A stretch of 27,752 nucleotides of DNA from JBCCYM01 sp039190005 (lineage in GTDB: Bacteria > Pseudomonadota > Gammaproteobacteria > UBA12402), in assembly GCA_039190005.1 (NCBI GenBank), contig JBCCYM010000016.1, forward strand, positions 1-27,752. Direction: 5' to 3'. Each line of letters begins with the position of its first letter. Positions within the stretch are counted from its first letter, which is position 1. This document shows, piece by piece, positions 7,923 through 18,200 of this stretch. Both the position numbers and the translations under genes were made by a program. Below the pieces are notes generated by a model. That model saw nothing but the letters and a program-made list of their open reading frames with translations, had not been told where the DNA came from and made no database searches.

Positions 7923-8873
7923 CTAGCTTGTGTGCAACCAACTGTCAATGCCAAGTTGATGTCCTAGCGAATTTGACGCGTGCAAGTGTGTGCTTGGTTG
8001 ATAGGTTTTGGCAAGTGTGATGTTTATGGAAAATTCTAAGGTATAACCGACAAAATAAGCGCATAAATCATGGATGTGACTTTTAATCGTATTGTCCCTG
8101 GTTAATGCTTTGAAATCATTATAATGTTTGGCGGTAATGGAAACGGTAAAATGGGCGTGATCCATGCGGATAATTTTACCTAACGTCATGCTTGTACCAA
8201 GGTGGCTTCCCAGTTTCATTGGATTTGGTTTCGTGGTTAAATAGGTCGTTTGAGATGGATCAAGGGTTTCAGTGGCGTAGCGAAAAGGCGTAATTACAGT
8301 GGCGCGCTTTAGTACGCGCGATAACAGTGCTTGCAGGTTTGATAAGGATTTATTTCTGTTGGCAAGTGTCGCTAAATAGGGTAGTTTTTCATTGCCGCTT
8401 GGGCATTGCTCACCCAAGAGTGCATTGAGTATATCGCGTATCGGACTGCTGTTTGTTGTTTGTGCTAAAGTGCTTTCATAATCGATCACGAGTTGATGTT
8501 TTTTCCATGCTTGATAGAAAAACATAATTGAGCGGTGATGAAAAATATCTAAAAATGCTTTTAATTCCGTGGTATTTTTTTTGTCTAAGGCAAGTTCAAG
8601 ATAATGGGCGGGTAATATGCCAGTGACACCAATCAATCCCATAAAATTGATTTGGCATAAAAAACGTTTTTGCTGTTGATCATAAGATAAGCTATTAATT
8701 TCATGTGTGGGAAAGCTCAGAGACGGATTGACAGTAAAACGTAATGTTTTCAGTTTATCATCACCGATTGCCATTAATTGGGTTTCAAGTTGGCGAATAA
8801 AATGTAGAGGTGCGTACTGATCGCGATTGGTATTCATCTGGCTTACCCAGTCGTGTCGTATCGAATTAGACAT
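7923..8873 (-). CDS. tssG: T6SS baseplate protein TssG
   Basis: TssG (ImpH/VasB family, 316 residues) forms the baseplate wedge with TssE, TssF and TssK. The family pattern is visible: an N-terminal LHFIRQLE segment, the LRFTVNPSLSFP region, FMGLIGVTGILPAHYLE and a central DIFHHRSIMFFYQAWKK, a hallmark of the family. Its ATG lies inside the tssF stop region (8-base overlap at 8866-8873), indicating translational coupling. It is the last gene of the minus-strand operon and ends 31 bases from the convergent response regulator gene. Confidence 0.93.
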   Translation of the reverse strand: MSNSIRHDWVSQMNTNRDQYAPLHFIRQLETQLMAIGDDKLKTLRFTVNPSLSFPTHEINSLSYDQQQKRFLCQINFMGLIGVTGILPAHYLELALDKKNTTELKAFLDIFHHRSIMFFYQAWKKHQLVIDYESTLAQTTNSSPIRDILNALLGEQCPSGNEKLPYLATLANRNKSLSNLQALLSRVLKRATVITPFRYATETLDPSQTTYLTTKPNPMKLGSHLGTSMTLGKIIRMDHAHFTVSITAKHYNDFKALTRDNTIKSHIHDLCAYFVGYTLEFSINITLAKTYQPSTHLHASNSLGHQLGIDSWLHTS

Positions 8874-10650
8874 CTTTTGTCTCGTGTGATCGCGTTACCG
8901 TTTTGACGTCAATAAACGAATTGATAGCCTGGTAACCGGTTAAAAATTGTTCTAACACTTTTACAAAAAGATAATTACTAACGGCAGTTGTTTTACGCGC
9001 GTCAAAATGAATTGTCACGGTATGTCCGTAGACAAAGGGGTTGAGTAAACTTCCTGGAATACGCTTCATTGCTTTTTTAGTCTCAATATCGATGATACTG
9101 TCGATGAATGGCGCATTTTCTTGTGGTTGTCCGAGATTATAAAGAGCGAGTGTATTTCGTAGCATCTCTAAGGCTTGATCATTATGGAGGAAATGACGAT
9201 AGTTCAAGGATAACTTGGTAATAAATTGCCAAGGTAGCTTACCTTGATGATCAAGATGCTGGCGATAAACCGGTGTCGGTTGGCTTAAGCATTGAATCAA
9301 ACTAACAGGCGCAGATCCATCGGCAAATTGAAAATGAGATGTTTTATTTGGGAAGGACAACAGGTGAGGGATGTTGCCATTAAAACTATCGCTATAGATT
9401 TGTAAGACTTTAGACGGCTCAGCTGTTGAGTTTGCCGTGAGTGTTAGTAGGGTACGTTCCGTATCGTTTTCTTCATTATACAAGCGTTTAGTCGACCATT
9501 GCATTGCTGTCGATGGATGACTGGTCGACCCGGCGTCATATAATTTGGTCAGTGTCTGTGGATGACTCATATCAGTAATATCATCTATTTGCTTGATTTG
9601 CAGGACATGGTAGTGGTCAGGATAACTTTTATCGGCAACAATAGGATATTGGTCACGTTTACCATCAACAATCAAGGGTTCAGCTATTTTACTGAAGCGA
9701 TTAATAATAGGCGTACAATTTAAAGCCAGATGATCCGCGTTCAGCAAAGGCAGTTGATTATTGAGTGGCGCTTTAAAGTGGAGCATGATGATCAGTGTAT
9801 TACCTATATCATGAAGAGGTTTGCCAAAATTGACATCGAAGAACAGAAATTTAGCTTTAAAGGTAAAGAATTCAAGTAATAAGCGATGGCCAATAAAATC
9901 TTGATCGGCTTCTGGCAATATGGCTTCTTTCGTATTAAATCCTACCGGTTCGATGGCTTGTGGCCCCAGTGAAAAACACACGGATGATGGTTCTGCCGGA
10001 TTGATCACACTCATACCTAAACAATGGGCAAAGAGGTATTCATACAATGATAACGCCAAGGCGTTAGCTCCTTTTATATGGAAGCGTAATTTATCTGGAG
10101 CGAGGGTATCAAAACGCTGTTCAGGATTATTGCAGCGTAAGCTTAAGATGAGATGGCTTTTTGTCTCGGATGGCGTTCCGGCATAGGATAAACTCTCAGC
10201 TGTTCGAGTAACACATTGCGCGGTGGTAATAGAAACAGGCCAAAGTGTCGTGTCATAGCAGGTACTGAATTGACACGGTTCACCTTCGGTTGGCGGGGTT
10301 TCTAATAGCGTGCCTTGGTTTAATAAAAAACTACCAGTCAGACTATTCTGAGGCCTAAATTGTACAATACTCATGCTTGGAATAGGGACAAGGTAACCGG
10401 GGAAAATAATATCGAGCAGCGCTTCAATAAGATTGGGGAATTGATCATCAATTTGACAACGAATACGGCTATTTAATAGCGCGAATGCCTCAATGAGTCG
10501 ATTCACATGGGGATCTTCTATGACATCAGGACTTAGATGTAAATGACTGGCAATACGGGGATAACGTTTGGCAAACGCTTGAGCTTCATGACGCACGTAT
10601 GCCAATTCTTCCTGATAATAATTGAGTAAAGTACGCTTATTTTTGTTCAT
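8866..10650 (-). CDS. tssF: T6SS baseplate protein TssF
   Basis: TssF (ImpG/VasA family, 594 residues, normal length) is the main baseplate wedge component, present as two copies per TssG. The diagnostic N-terminus is clear: YYQEELAYVRHEAQAFAKRYP, then DPHVNRLIEAFALL and FPNLIEALLDIIFPGYLVP. The C-terminus ends in the usual FVKVLEQFLTGYQAINSF region. It starts one base into the tssE stop (TAATG) and overlaps tssG by 8 bases. This places it in a tightly coupled tssE-tssF-tssG cassette. I see no truncation. Confidence 0.95.
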   Translation of the reverse strand: MNKNKRTLLNYYQEELAYVRHEAQAFAKRYPRIASHLHLSPDVIEDPHVNRLIEAFALLNSRIRCQIDDQFPNLIEALLDIIFPGYLVPIPSMSIVQFRPQNSLTGSFLLNQGTLLETPPTEGEPCQFSTCYDTTLWPVSITTAQCVTRTAESLSYAGTPSETKSHLILSLRCNNPEQRFDTLAPDKLRFHIKGANALALSLYEYLFAHCLGMSVINPAEPSSVCFSLGPQAIEPVGFNTKEAILPEADQDFIGHRLLLEFFTFKAKFLFFDVNFGKPLHDIGNTLIIMLHFKAPLNNQLPLLNADHLALNCTPIINRFSKIAEPLIVDGKRDQYPIVADKSYPDHYHVLQIKQIDDITDMSHPQTLTKLYDAGSTSHPSTAMQWSTKRLYNEENDTERTLLTLTANSTAEPSKVLQIYSDSFNGNIPHLLSFPNKTSHFQFADGSAPVSLIQCLSQPTPVYRQHLDHQGKLPWQFITKLSLNYRHFLHNDQALEMLRNTLALYNLGQPQENAPFIDSIIDIETKKAMKRIPGSLLNPFVYGHTVTIHFDARKTTAVSNYLFVKVLEQFLTGYQAINSFIDVKTVTRSHETKDV

Positions 10651-11153
10651 TATGCTCGCTTCATTGGGTTTAAAATTTGCACGGTATCATTTGCTGGTTC
10701 AATCACTGAATCAAAGCGAATTGGCATGTATTGTGGGTTGATTTTTATCTGCGCGTTAATACAGAATGACATCATCGTCGGTGCGGTTTTTTGTATTTGT
10801 TTTTTGCTCAAGACCGTAACATTGGTGAGCCGTTGTTCAAATTGTTCTATGGTTTCTTCTAATAATTTACGTACGGTTTCGATATCTTTGGCACTGTCAG
10901 GATTGAATAGCGTTAAATCAGGCATACCGTAGGTTAAAATACAAGCTTGTGCCGGTTGTGTGATATCTAAGGGAATTTTTTTGGTATTGAGCAGTTTTAT
11001 TAGATCTTGTTGGATTTCTGTCACATAGGTTTCAAAACTGTAAAGTGCCGGCATGATGCCTGACACATCCTCTGCCTGAGTGAGTCGGGTGATAATCGAT
11101 GGCATCCATAGTTGTGATGCCGGTATTTGTGTCTTATTGTTTTTTATCATCAT
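10650..11153 (-). CDS. tssE: T6SS baseplate protein TssE (gp25-like)
   Basis: TssE is the homologue of phage T4 gp25, which nucleates the sheath on the baseplate. The 167-residue protein has the gp25-like order: a Leu-rich helix with DLIKLLNTKK, a YGMPDL motif (commonly YGLPDL) near residue 80, an ETIEQFEQRL helix and a C-terminal beta strand region (FCINAQIKI). Two Met codons start it (MMIKNN). I keep the first; no strong Shine-Dalgarno separates them. It lies 10 bases after the PAAR gene and its stop overlaps the tssF start by one base. Confidence 0.88.
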   Translation of the reverse strand: MMIKNNKTQIPASQLWMPSIITRLTQAEDVSGIMPALYSFETYVTEIQQDLIKLLNTKKIPLDITQPAQACILTYGMPDLTLFNPDSAKDIETVRKLLEETIEQFEQRLTNVTVLSKKQIQKTAPTMMSFCINAQIKINPQYMPIRFDSVIEPANDTVQILNPMKRA

Positions 11154-11163
11154 GCGTATTGAC

Positions 11164-11439
11164 CTAGGAATTAATGATCACAGTAGGGCAACCTGATACA
11201 ATCGTTCCACCATTCGAAGATATATCGCCTAATGTCGCAATAGGTTTGCCATTTATTTGTACAGTTGGTACGCCTGAAATAATAGTGGCCGGTGGACCAG
11301 CGCAACTGATCGTATCCCCCATACATGCGACAGGTCTGCCGTTAATCAACACCATTACTTCAGTGGATATAGTTGGACCTGAACCCTGAGGTTCTATTGG
11401 ACACTGATTAATATCATTCATTCTCGCAACAGCTGGCAT
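11164..11439 (-). CDS. PAAR-domain spike-tip protein
   Basis: This 91-residue single-domain PAAR protein is the sharp tip that caps the VgrG trimer and can carry effectors. It begins MPAVARMND, the eponymous motif, and shows the regular repeats RPVACMGD, GPPATIISG, VQINGKPIATLGD and TIVSGCPTVIIN. The Cys and Asp residues fit metal-site positions, although the usual His is less obvious. Its start overlaps the end of vgrG by 26 bases. A strong AAGGAGG Shine-Dalgarno lies just upstream, inside vgrG. It has no C-terminal toxin extension, so it is a structural or adaptor PAAR that probably caps this VgrG. Confidence 0.93.
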   Translation of the reverse strand: MPAVARMNDINQCPIEPQGSGPTISTEVMVLINGRPVACMGDTISCAGPPATIISGVPTVQINGKPIATLGDISSNGGTIVSGCPTVIINS

Positions 11440-14400
11440 TGTTTATATCCTCCTTTTTTAAGGGTTGTTTACAAGGTTTGCCATGGTCATAATATTGTTG
11501 ATCACGAATATTGCCTGATGGGTCATAATCGATAACTTCACCATGTAATTTCCCTGAGACATAATTTGCTGTTTGCATCACTGTGCCATCAGGGTAATAA
11601 AGCAAGTTCAAGCCATGAAGTTCTCCTTTTGCGTAACATTGCTTGGTCATCAGTTGGCGCTTATCATTGAACATAATTCTAGTACCGTCTTCGAGACCAT
11701 TTTTATACCGAGTTAACATCTGGATACTTCCATTTTGATAACAGACCATACGTCCATTCAGTTGATCATTTTTATAGCATCGTCGTTGCAATAATTGGCC
11801 TTGATTATCATAGGTATAGGCAAAACCATCTAATTTGCCATCAACAAAAGAAGAGCTGTTCAGTGGTATACCTTGCTCATTAAAACTTTGGTGAAGTCCA
11901 TGCAATTGTTCATCTTTAAGGAAAAACCGTTCCTTAATATTGCCGTTTTTATATGTTGTTTGATGTTCTTCGATATTATTGTCTAATTTTGGCGTCGCGC
12001 CGCGCGCTGTAGAAGCTATTGAGGCCACTGCGCCGGCAGTACCCAAGAGAGCGCTACCAGCTGTAAGCGGCTGACTAAGATTAGTTAAGTTAGACTTGCC
12101 GACTTGGGGTTGCTGCCCAATACTAGCTAAGTTTGAGTTTGTACTATTAATACCTGATGTGCCGTTGCCAGTGATATTACTTTGCAATTTAGATTTTATG
12201 GGTGTTGTTATGTTGGCCGCACTTGAGGCAGGCATGTTGGTATTAGGTGCTTGCCCAGTAGTGCCTAAGTTTGAGTTTGCGTTATTCATTACTGACGTGA
12301 TGTTGCCGGTGGGAATAGTGCTTTGCGCCTTAGCGGTTACTGGTGCTGTTGTGCTAACCGCGCTTGAGACAGGATTGCCGGTTTTAACCTGTTTTTCGAG
12401 ATTGCTACCTAAGTTTGAAGCTGTATTATGCATTGCTGATACACCATTGAAGGTGGAAGTGGCGCGTTGCGCGTTGGCGCTTATTGGCGGCACTTTTATG
12501 CCACTTGAACTTGAAACAGGATTGCTGGTTGGAGGCGAATTGCCAGCAGTGCCCAAGTTTGAGCTTGTATTAGTCATTGTTGAGGCGCCACTGCTGGTGG
12601 GAATAGTGTTTTGCGCTTTAGGGCTTGCTGGTGTTGTCGTGCTACCTGCACTTGGGGCAGAATTGCCGACCTTAGTTTGTTGCCCAGCATGACCTAAGTT
12701 TGCTTTATGTACTGTTGGTACGCTATTACTAGGAGGAGTAGCGCTTTGTGTATTAGAGGTTTTTGCTGCTGTTGTGCTATTTTTGCTTGAGGCAGCATTG
12801 TCAGTTTTAGTCTGTTTTCCAAGCTTACCTAAGCTTGAAACCACGCTATTGATTGGTGGTGCAACAGTAATGGTAGGAACAGAACTTTGAATGTTAGGGG
12901 TTATTGACGCTATGGGGTTATCTGTGTTCAAAGTAGGGATGTCCTCTTCAATTGATGTTGGTGTAGCGTCCAAATTCTGAAAGTTATTATCAAATCCAGA
13001 ACTTATATTAGTACCCATATTTTCAACACTATTTGTATTCAATTCGGAATTTAAATTATCTGTCGCGCTCCCTAACCCGTCGAAAGTATCACTAACTGCC
13101 GCGCCCGTTATCGCTGTTTCAATTTCACGATTCATGCCTTCATCTGTATAATCAGTATTTAGAGAATAATTTGTAGTATCTAGAGTAAAACCGCTATCAA
13201 TTATATAATCACTTAGTGTTGTAGGATCTTCCTCTTCCATGTCTTGTTCGGAAAAGTCTGTTTGCCCTTCCATTTGCCCTTCTATTTGATCATTTATTTT
13301 ATTCTCTATTTCTTGACCTGGTTGCATAGCATTTGTAAGTGTTGTTTGACCTGGTTGCGTTTGATTGCCTAAATTTATCAATGGACTTTTAATTTCTAAT
13401 GAGCCACTGCTGGAAAACGTGCTTTGAATTTTAGAAACCATTGATGCTGTCGTGCCGGCACTGATCGCGTATGAGGTGCCGGCTTCGTGAGTCATTGCCG
13501 ATTCAGAACTGATATGCACTTGATTGCCATGTAAAGACATGCTACCTTTGGCATTCAAACTGATATCACCATCTGATTGAATAGCAATATCACCTTTGAC
13601 TTTTAATATATATCGGCCTTTTTGTACTTCAATTAAAAGATCACCTTTCTCCAATAATAAACTATCGTCACCACTTTTTAAAACAGCGTTGCGATCATTT
13701 TCAATGGTTATTGCCATGTCTTTGGCGGCGTAATATTGGAATGCCTGTTGATCTTTTTTATCATTGAACGTAATATTGTTGTATTGCTGATTGTCGTCGG
13801 CGCCAGGAAATTGTTGCATGATTGTCTGCATGGCATTGCCCGCGTCAAATTTACCCAGTGGTAATTGATTAGCGTTATTGGCGGCACCTAAAATAATTGG
13901 ACAATCCATATTGTTATTGGGAAATGTCACGATCACCATCGTACCAACACGAAACAGCCCGTCGCCAAAATGATTGGTAATTTGAACGTCGCATTGATCA
14001 AAATGATTTGTTTTTTCCAGTGGGTTGTCAGGATAATTTTCCCAGAAAAACTTAATACATACCCGACCATAGTCATCATTGTAGATGGGTTGTGAGCCTG
14101 TCGTTTTACCTTCGCTGTTGACAACCATTGCTAATTGAATATTTGGAAATGTCACTTGATTTCTACTGTTTTGCGGGCAGTAGACAATTGTATTGGGCAC
14201 ACAGGTAAAGCTATTGCGGTAATCTGTTTTATTTTCGTTATGTTCAAGAGTAAAGCCGCTTGTATCTTTTGCTTCAAATGAGAATTTGACAATAGCACAA
14301 TTTGTGATTATTTCGTTGGCAAAATACTCGTCACTTAGCACAATAGTTTGAGCGCATTGTAAGTCAGTATAATTGCTCTTGAAATCTGCTTTATAAGCGT

Positions 14401-15289
14401 TGGATTGAGTCTGTGCTGACAGAAGCGTCGCCTGTTGTTTGCTGTCTTGAGTAGTTTTGCTAAATGACGGATAAGCAAAACAGAGACTCGCGGGCATGGT
14501 TTTAATGTTATCTTGTTGATTATCAAATGGCTGTTTAGCATAGAGCGTGTTATCTGGCTGTTCTATATCAATATCTGTGGTGCAATAGTTTTCTGTCATC
14601 AATTTTCCGGTCCACTCGTAGTCGTAAATATAGGGCGAATAGCCTTTATTATTTTTATGATATAAGACACTATTTTGTTGCATATAACCGGAAGTGGTAT
14701 TGGATAGTACTAAGGTATGTTTTTGTTGATCATGTTTGAAGTAAAAGAAAATACCACTGGCGTTAAGTATACGGATTAAAAAAGCAAAATCAGTTTCATT
14801 GTATTGGGTGCAGCGTTCCCATGAGAGTGGATTGCTTACCTGACTGGTATCGTAGTCGATTTGATAATAATCGAGTAATAACTCAGCTATATCAATGACA
14901 GTTTGTCCTTTTTTTCGAAATACACGACAATGCTGTGATTTAGTTAAGCACCACAATTTTGGGACAATGCTTAGATGATATTGATGTAATGATGTTTGAT
15001 AATTGTCTGATTTATAGTTTACTGCTTGACCTCTCTTTAACATAGATACAATACCATTAAATGATCTCGTGAGAACCCATTTATCATCACCATCTTTTGT
15101 ATAAATATAAAAATTTACACTTTCACCCAACACACTCTTAGGTGTTAATTCAGTATCCGTGATAATTGTCAATTGGTATTCAAACAGCTGAGAAATTTTT
15201 TCTGTTCCTTCAATATGTATCAGAAACAAAAAATTCTTACAATTAAAACTATTGTCAATGCGTAATGAACGGTTCTCTTGGCTATTCAT
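11414..15289 (-). CDS. vgrG: VgrG spike protein with repeat linker and MORN-like C-terminal extension
   Basis: VgrG (TssI) forms the trimeric spike that is expelled with Hcp. At 1291 residues it is about twice the size of a plain VgrG. Residues 1 to about 390 are the gp27-like ring. The gp5-like OB fold spans about 400-470 (YGRVCIKFFWE, VGTMVIVTFPNNN, PIILGAANN). Residues 520-640 are the beta-helical needle with repeated strands (GDIAIQSDGDISLNAKGSM). From about 650 to 1100 the chain is a Ser/Thr/Asn/Pro-rich linker, first acidic and then built of 45-48-residue repeats. Residues 1107-1273 form about six MORN-type repeats (GKLHG, DQLNG, GELHG). A MORN tail implies membrane or lipid interaction, or a cargo scaffold; that is inference. 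It starts 10 bases after tssM and overlaps PAAR. Confidence 0.93.
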   Translation of the reverse strand: MNSQENRSLRIDNSFNCKNFLFLIHIEGTEKISQLFEYQLTIITDTELTPKSVLGESVNFYIYTKDGDDKWVLTRSFNGIVSMLKRGQAVNYKSDNYQTSLHQYHLSIVPKLWCLTKSQHCRVFRKKGQTVIDIAELLLDYYQIDYDTSQVSNPLSWERCTQYNETDFAFLIRILNASGIFFYFKHDQQKHTLVLSNTTSGYMQQNSVLYHKNNKGYSPYIYDYEWTGKLMTENYCTTDIDIEQPDNTLYAKQPFDNQQDNIKTMPASLCFAYPSFSKTTQDSKQQATLLSAQTQSNAYKADFKSNYTDLQCAQTIVLSDEYFANEIITNCAIVKFSFEAKDTSGFTLEHNENKTDYRNSFTCVPNTIVYCPQNSRNQVTFPNIQLAMVVNSEGKTTGSQPIYNDDYGRVCIKFFWENYPDNPLEKTNHFDQCDVQITNHFGDGLFRVGTMVIVTFPNNNMDCPIILGAANNANQLPLGKFDAGNAMQTIMQQFPGADDNQQYNNITFNDKKDQQAFQYYAAKDMAITIENDRNAVLKSGDDSLLLEKGDLLIEVQKGRYILKVKGDIAIQSDGDISLNAKGSMSLHGNQVHISSESAMTHEAGTSYAISAGTTASMVSKIQSTFSSSGSLEIKSPLINLGNQTQPGQTTLTNAMQPGQEIENKINDQIEGQMEGQTDFSEQDMEEEDPTTLSDYIIDSGFTLDTTNYSLNTDYTDEGMNREIETAITGAAVSDTFDGLGSATDNLNSELNTNSVENMGTNISSGFDNNFQNLDATPTSIEEDIPTLNTDNPIASITPNIQSSVPTITVAPPINSVVSSLGKLGKQTKTDNAASSKNSTTAAKTSNTQSATPPSNSVPTVHKANLGHAGQQTKVGNSAPSAGSTTTPASPKAQNTIPTSSGASTMTNTSSNLGTAGNSPPTSNPVSSSSGIKVPPISANAQRATSTFNGVSAMHNTASNLGSNLEKQVKTGNPVSSAVSTTAPVTAKAQSTIPTGNITSVMNNANSNLGTTGQAPNTNMPASSAANITTPIKSKLQSNITGNGTSGINSTNSNLASIGQQPQVGKSNLTNLSQPLTAGSALLGTAGAVASIASTARGATPKLDNNIEEHQTTYKNGNIKERFFLKDEQLHGLHQSFNEQGIPLNSSSFVDGKLDGFAYTYDNQGQLLQRRCYKNDQLNGRMVCYQNGSIQMLTRYKNGLEDGTRIMFNDKRQLMTKQCYAKGELHGLNLLYYPDGTVMQTANYVSGKLHGEVIDYDPSGNIRDQQYYDHGKPCKQPLKKEDINNASCCENE
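11471..11971 (-). repeat. MORN-type (YwqK-like) repeat region of VgrG
   Basis: This encodes VgrG residues about 1107-1273. Units of 23-24 residues follow the pattern G-x-L-x-G-x-x-x-x-Y-x-x-x-G-x-x-x-x-x-x-x-Y. Their beginnings are DEQLHG, GKLDG, DQLNG, GLEDG, GELHG and GKLHG. Such repeats occur in YwqK-like proteins and in eukaryotic MORN proteins, some of which bind phospholipids. Confidence 0.8.
12095..12847 (-). repeat. Imperfect ~141-base tandem repeats encoding the VgrG linker
   Basis: On the plus strand the phrase CCTAAGTTTGAG or a close variant recurs near 12124, 12256, 12411, 12553, 12690 and 12830, about every 141 bases. In the protein this gives S-N-L-G anchors at about residues 820, 865, 912, 960, 1008 and 1054. 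The units between them are rich in Ser, Thr, Asn, Ala and Pro. Confidence 0.8.
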
Positions 15290-15299
15290 TTATAGCTCT

Positions 15300-18200
15300 C
15301 TATAATTGTTGGGGTAGGGCAAGTTGACTAAAAGTATTATTCGCCACAAAAGCGATTGCTGCTCCGCCTTCAAGTTTAAATTGCGCGTTTTGGTCACCAT
15401 GATCAAAACGCAATAACCAGTCTTTAGGATTTTCGGTGGAAGTGATTGTGCCTTGTTGTAGTAAACGCAACCATGCCCAGTCACCCACCTCGGTAGTTTT
15501 TTTTGCTGGCTGTTGAAATATTGTCCAGATTAATGCTGTCTCAGTGGGTACCAATGATGTTGGCCATTGGAATGTTTTGGCAATCGCTGGTCCATGCTGA
15601 TAAATCAAATGTTGGTCTAACAAATTGAGTCGCACGGTAGCTGTTTGCTCTGAAAGAAATACCGGCGTTAAAGAAAAAGCGACTTGTAGTTTTCCTTGCT
15701 TGAAAAAATCATCAGTAATCGCTTGTAATCGTGTCAGCAATTGCAGTGCTGTTTTGCTAATAGGTAGATGCGCACCGTAGAGCTGATAATATTGCCCTTG
15801 ATGCAGGTCAATAAACGGCGCGATATATGTCTGTAGAAATGCTGGCAATATGCCGCCAGGCGCGAAAAGCTTGCTAAACTGCACGGTACTGATTTCCGCT
15901 TGCGCCGATGGTTGAAATGGAAAATCGTTGGCAAACACGGTCGCGTAGGGTTTGTCAACCTGGTTCTGCCAGACAGCATTGATGGCGGTTGTGGCGGTTG
16001 TCAGCACACTTGTTAAACTGGACGCCATCAATTGTTGCAACCAATTTTTTGCCGGTGTCGGCATATTTGCGATATGATTCTGTAATTTTTGATAGGCGGC
16101 GATATGATTGCTTTTAAAATCAGCTTGCAATTGTTTCAGTGCCGCTTGCGATGGATCCGAAGCTTTTTTTATTTTGCTTAGGTATTGAGAAATTCCATTC
16201 ATCTGTTTTGACAATGATTGTAAAGTATGTCTATTTTGTTTTTCTAACCATTGATGAAGTGGGTCAAATGTTTGACTGATCCGCGCGCCTGGGTCATCAG
16301 CTGATTGTTTTCTTGTGACTAGCAAGGTTTGCGCGTTAACCCATCCTAATAATTTTAGTATCGGTGAATTAATTGCCGCGCTTACCTTGAGCTGTTTAAT
16401 GGCGTTATCAAGATTACTCGCATATTTAATCTTTGTTTGTTGTAATAGTGTTTGCCATGCTTGAATGTAATGCCGTGCGTACATTTCATCGAGTTTTTGT
16501 TGATAATCAGTAAGTTGTTGTGTTGCCAAGTAGGGGTTGATACCGTAGAACCACTGTTGATTGAGTGTGGCTATAATAATTTGTCGACGATGGTGACGGT
16601 AATAATCATAGCCTTTTTTAGTGTAGAGTGGGTTAATTTGTGGTGGTTGGGCAAATAATAGCTTATCTTGATCGGTGGCGAATTGTTTTTCCTGACCAAG
16701 TTTCTTTGCCGCGTCTTGTAACAAGCCATGAAAAATTATGGGTGTTAAATTCGGTAACAGCACTTGTTTCTGGCTGACCAGTTTGGTTTGAGGCGATAAT
16801 GGCGGAAAACCACTGCGTTGCATTGCTGTCAAGAGCGTCATTAGATTGGGTGAATCTACAATACTATGACTTACTTGAGCGGGTAATTGTTGTTTTATTA
16901 CGGTATTCATGACACTGGCATTAAAGTGTTCCGGTTTTGCCAGCATTAAATACGCTTTTAAACTGCTGACAAGTTGAGCGGAATGTGGTGCTGCTTGCCG
17001 CATTCGAGCGCTCAATCCTTTTGCTAATGTCGGGATGAACCATTGACTTAAATCTTGCTGATAAAGTGATGTCAAGTAGTGATTAATGCGTTTACCTTGA
17101 TATAAGCCATTATGTAACCAGAAATTATCCTGATTCGGATGGAATACTTGAGTGATCGCCATCGCTGTTGCCAAACGTTTCATTGCCTCAGGCATATTAT
17201 TTACCCTTATCAATCCTTTATAATTGGATAATTGTCGTTTGACTTGGGTTAAACGCTGATTGTTGTTAATAAAACTCGCGGTTGATAAACCAGCCCATAA
17301 AACGGCGAGTACAATGAATACGGCTAAAACTTTCTGTGGTAATTTTGCGGCACATTGTTTTTTTGCCGCCACGCGTTGTTGTGGTAAAAACTGAGAAAAA
17401 ATACCGTCAAAGAAGCAGAGGTGATTTGTTTTGTGCTGACGACCGGTGAATAAATAAGCTGTAAAACAGGGAGAGGCTTTATTAGCTGATGTCAAAAGAC
17501 GTGACTGTGACTGTTGAAACAAGGATGCTAATTTTTCGATAAACAAAAAACGTTGCGCCGTTTGTTCCGGTTGATTCGGCATTTTCATGAATGCCTGTGT
17601 TTGTAATTGTTGTAATAGGGTTTGATTTGCTTGCTTAGTATTTTCTCCAGCGAATACACCTAGCCATGCCGGCAAAATAGTGTTGGATTGTTCAGCAAAA
17701 ACATACTCAAATCCAGTGGTGTTTTCCAGTTCGGTTACTAATAAGTAACAGGGCGGAAATGTTCGCTGCCAGAATCGTTTAAGACAGGTATGCAGTGTGG
17801 CTAGATCTTTTTGCTGATTTTTCAAGTAGTGTTCATCGTTATCGTTGTCTATCGCATTGGCTTGTTGGGTTAGAAAAATGGCTTTTAAGTAATGATTATA
17901 ACGATAGTCACGCAGTATTTTGAGTAAATAGATACTGAGCGGATCGGTTAATGTGTTAAGCACAATCAGCACAGAAGCAGTGTTATACCATAAATTCACC
18001 GATTCAAATTGTTGTTTATCAAATTGGTTAAATGCGGATAATGCCAATAAATTTGTGATTTTATTAGATTCATCAATAATCAAATAAATATTTTTTTTAC
18101 CTTGCCATTTTTTTAAACCAGCGGGCTGTTTTTTACTGATCTGCATTAGGGCTCGATAGAGTGCTTCGCACTTTTTATCAGTCTGTTTTTTTTGTACTAA

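Noticed and set aside
12096..12692. 198-residue open frame on the plus strand opposite vgrG
   Set aside because: It mirrors the tandem repeat linker of vgrG; its repetitive hydrophobic translation is the antisense of the Ser/Thr/Asn/Pro-rich repeats, and it has no ribosome site or family resemblance.
12095..12847. CRISPR-like array in the regularly spaced repeats
   Set aside because: The repeats are imperfect, about 141 bases long and in frame within vgrG; there are no identical short repeats with unique spacers.
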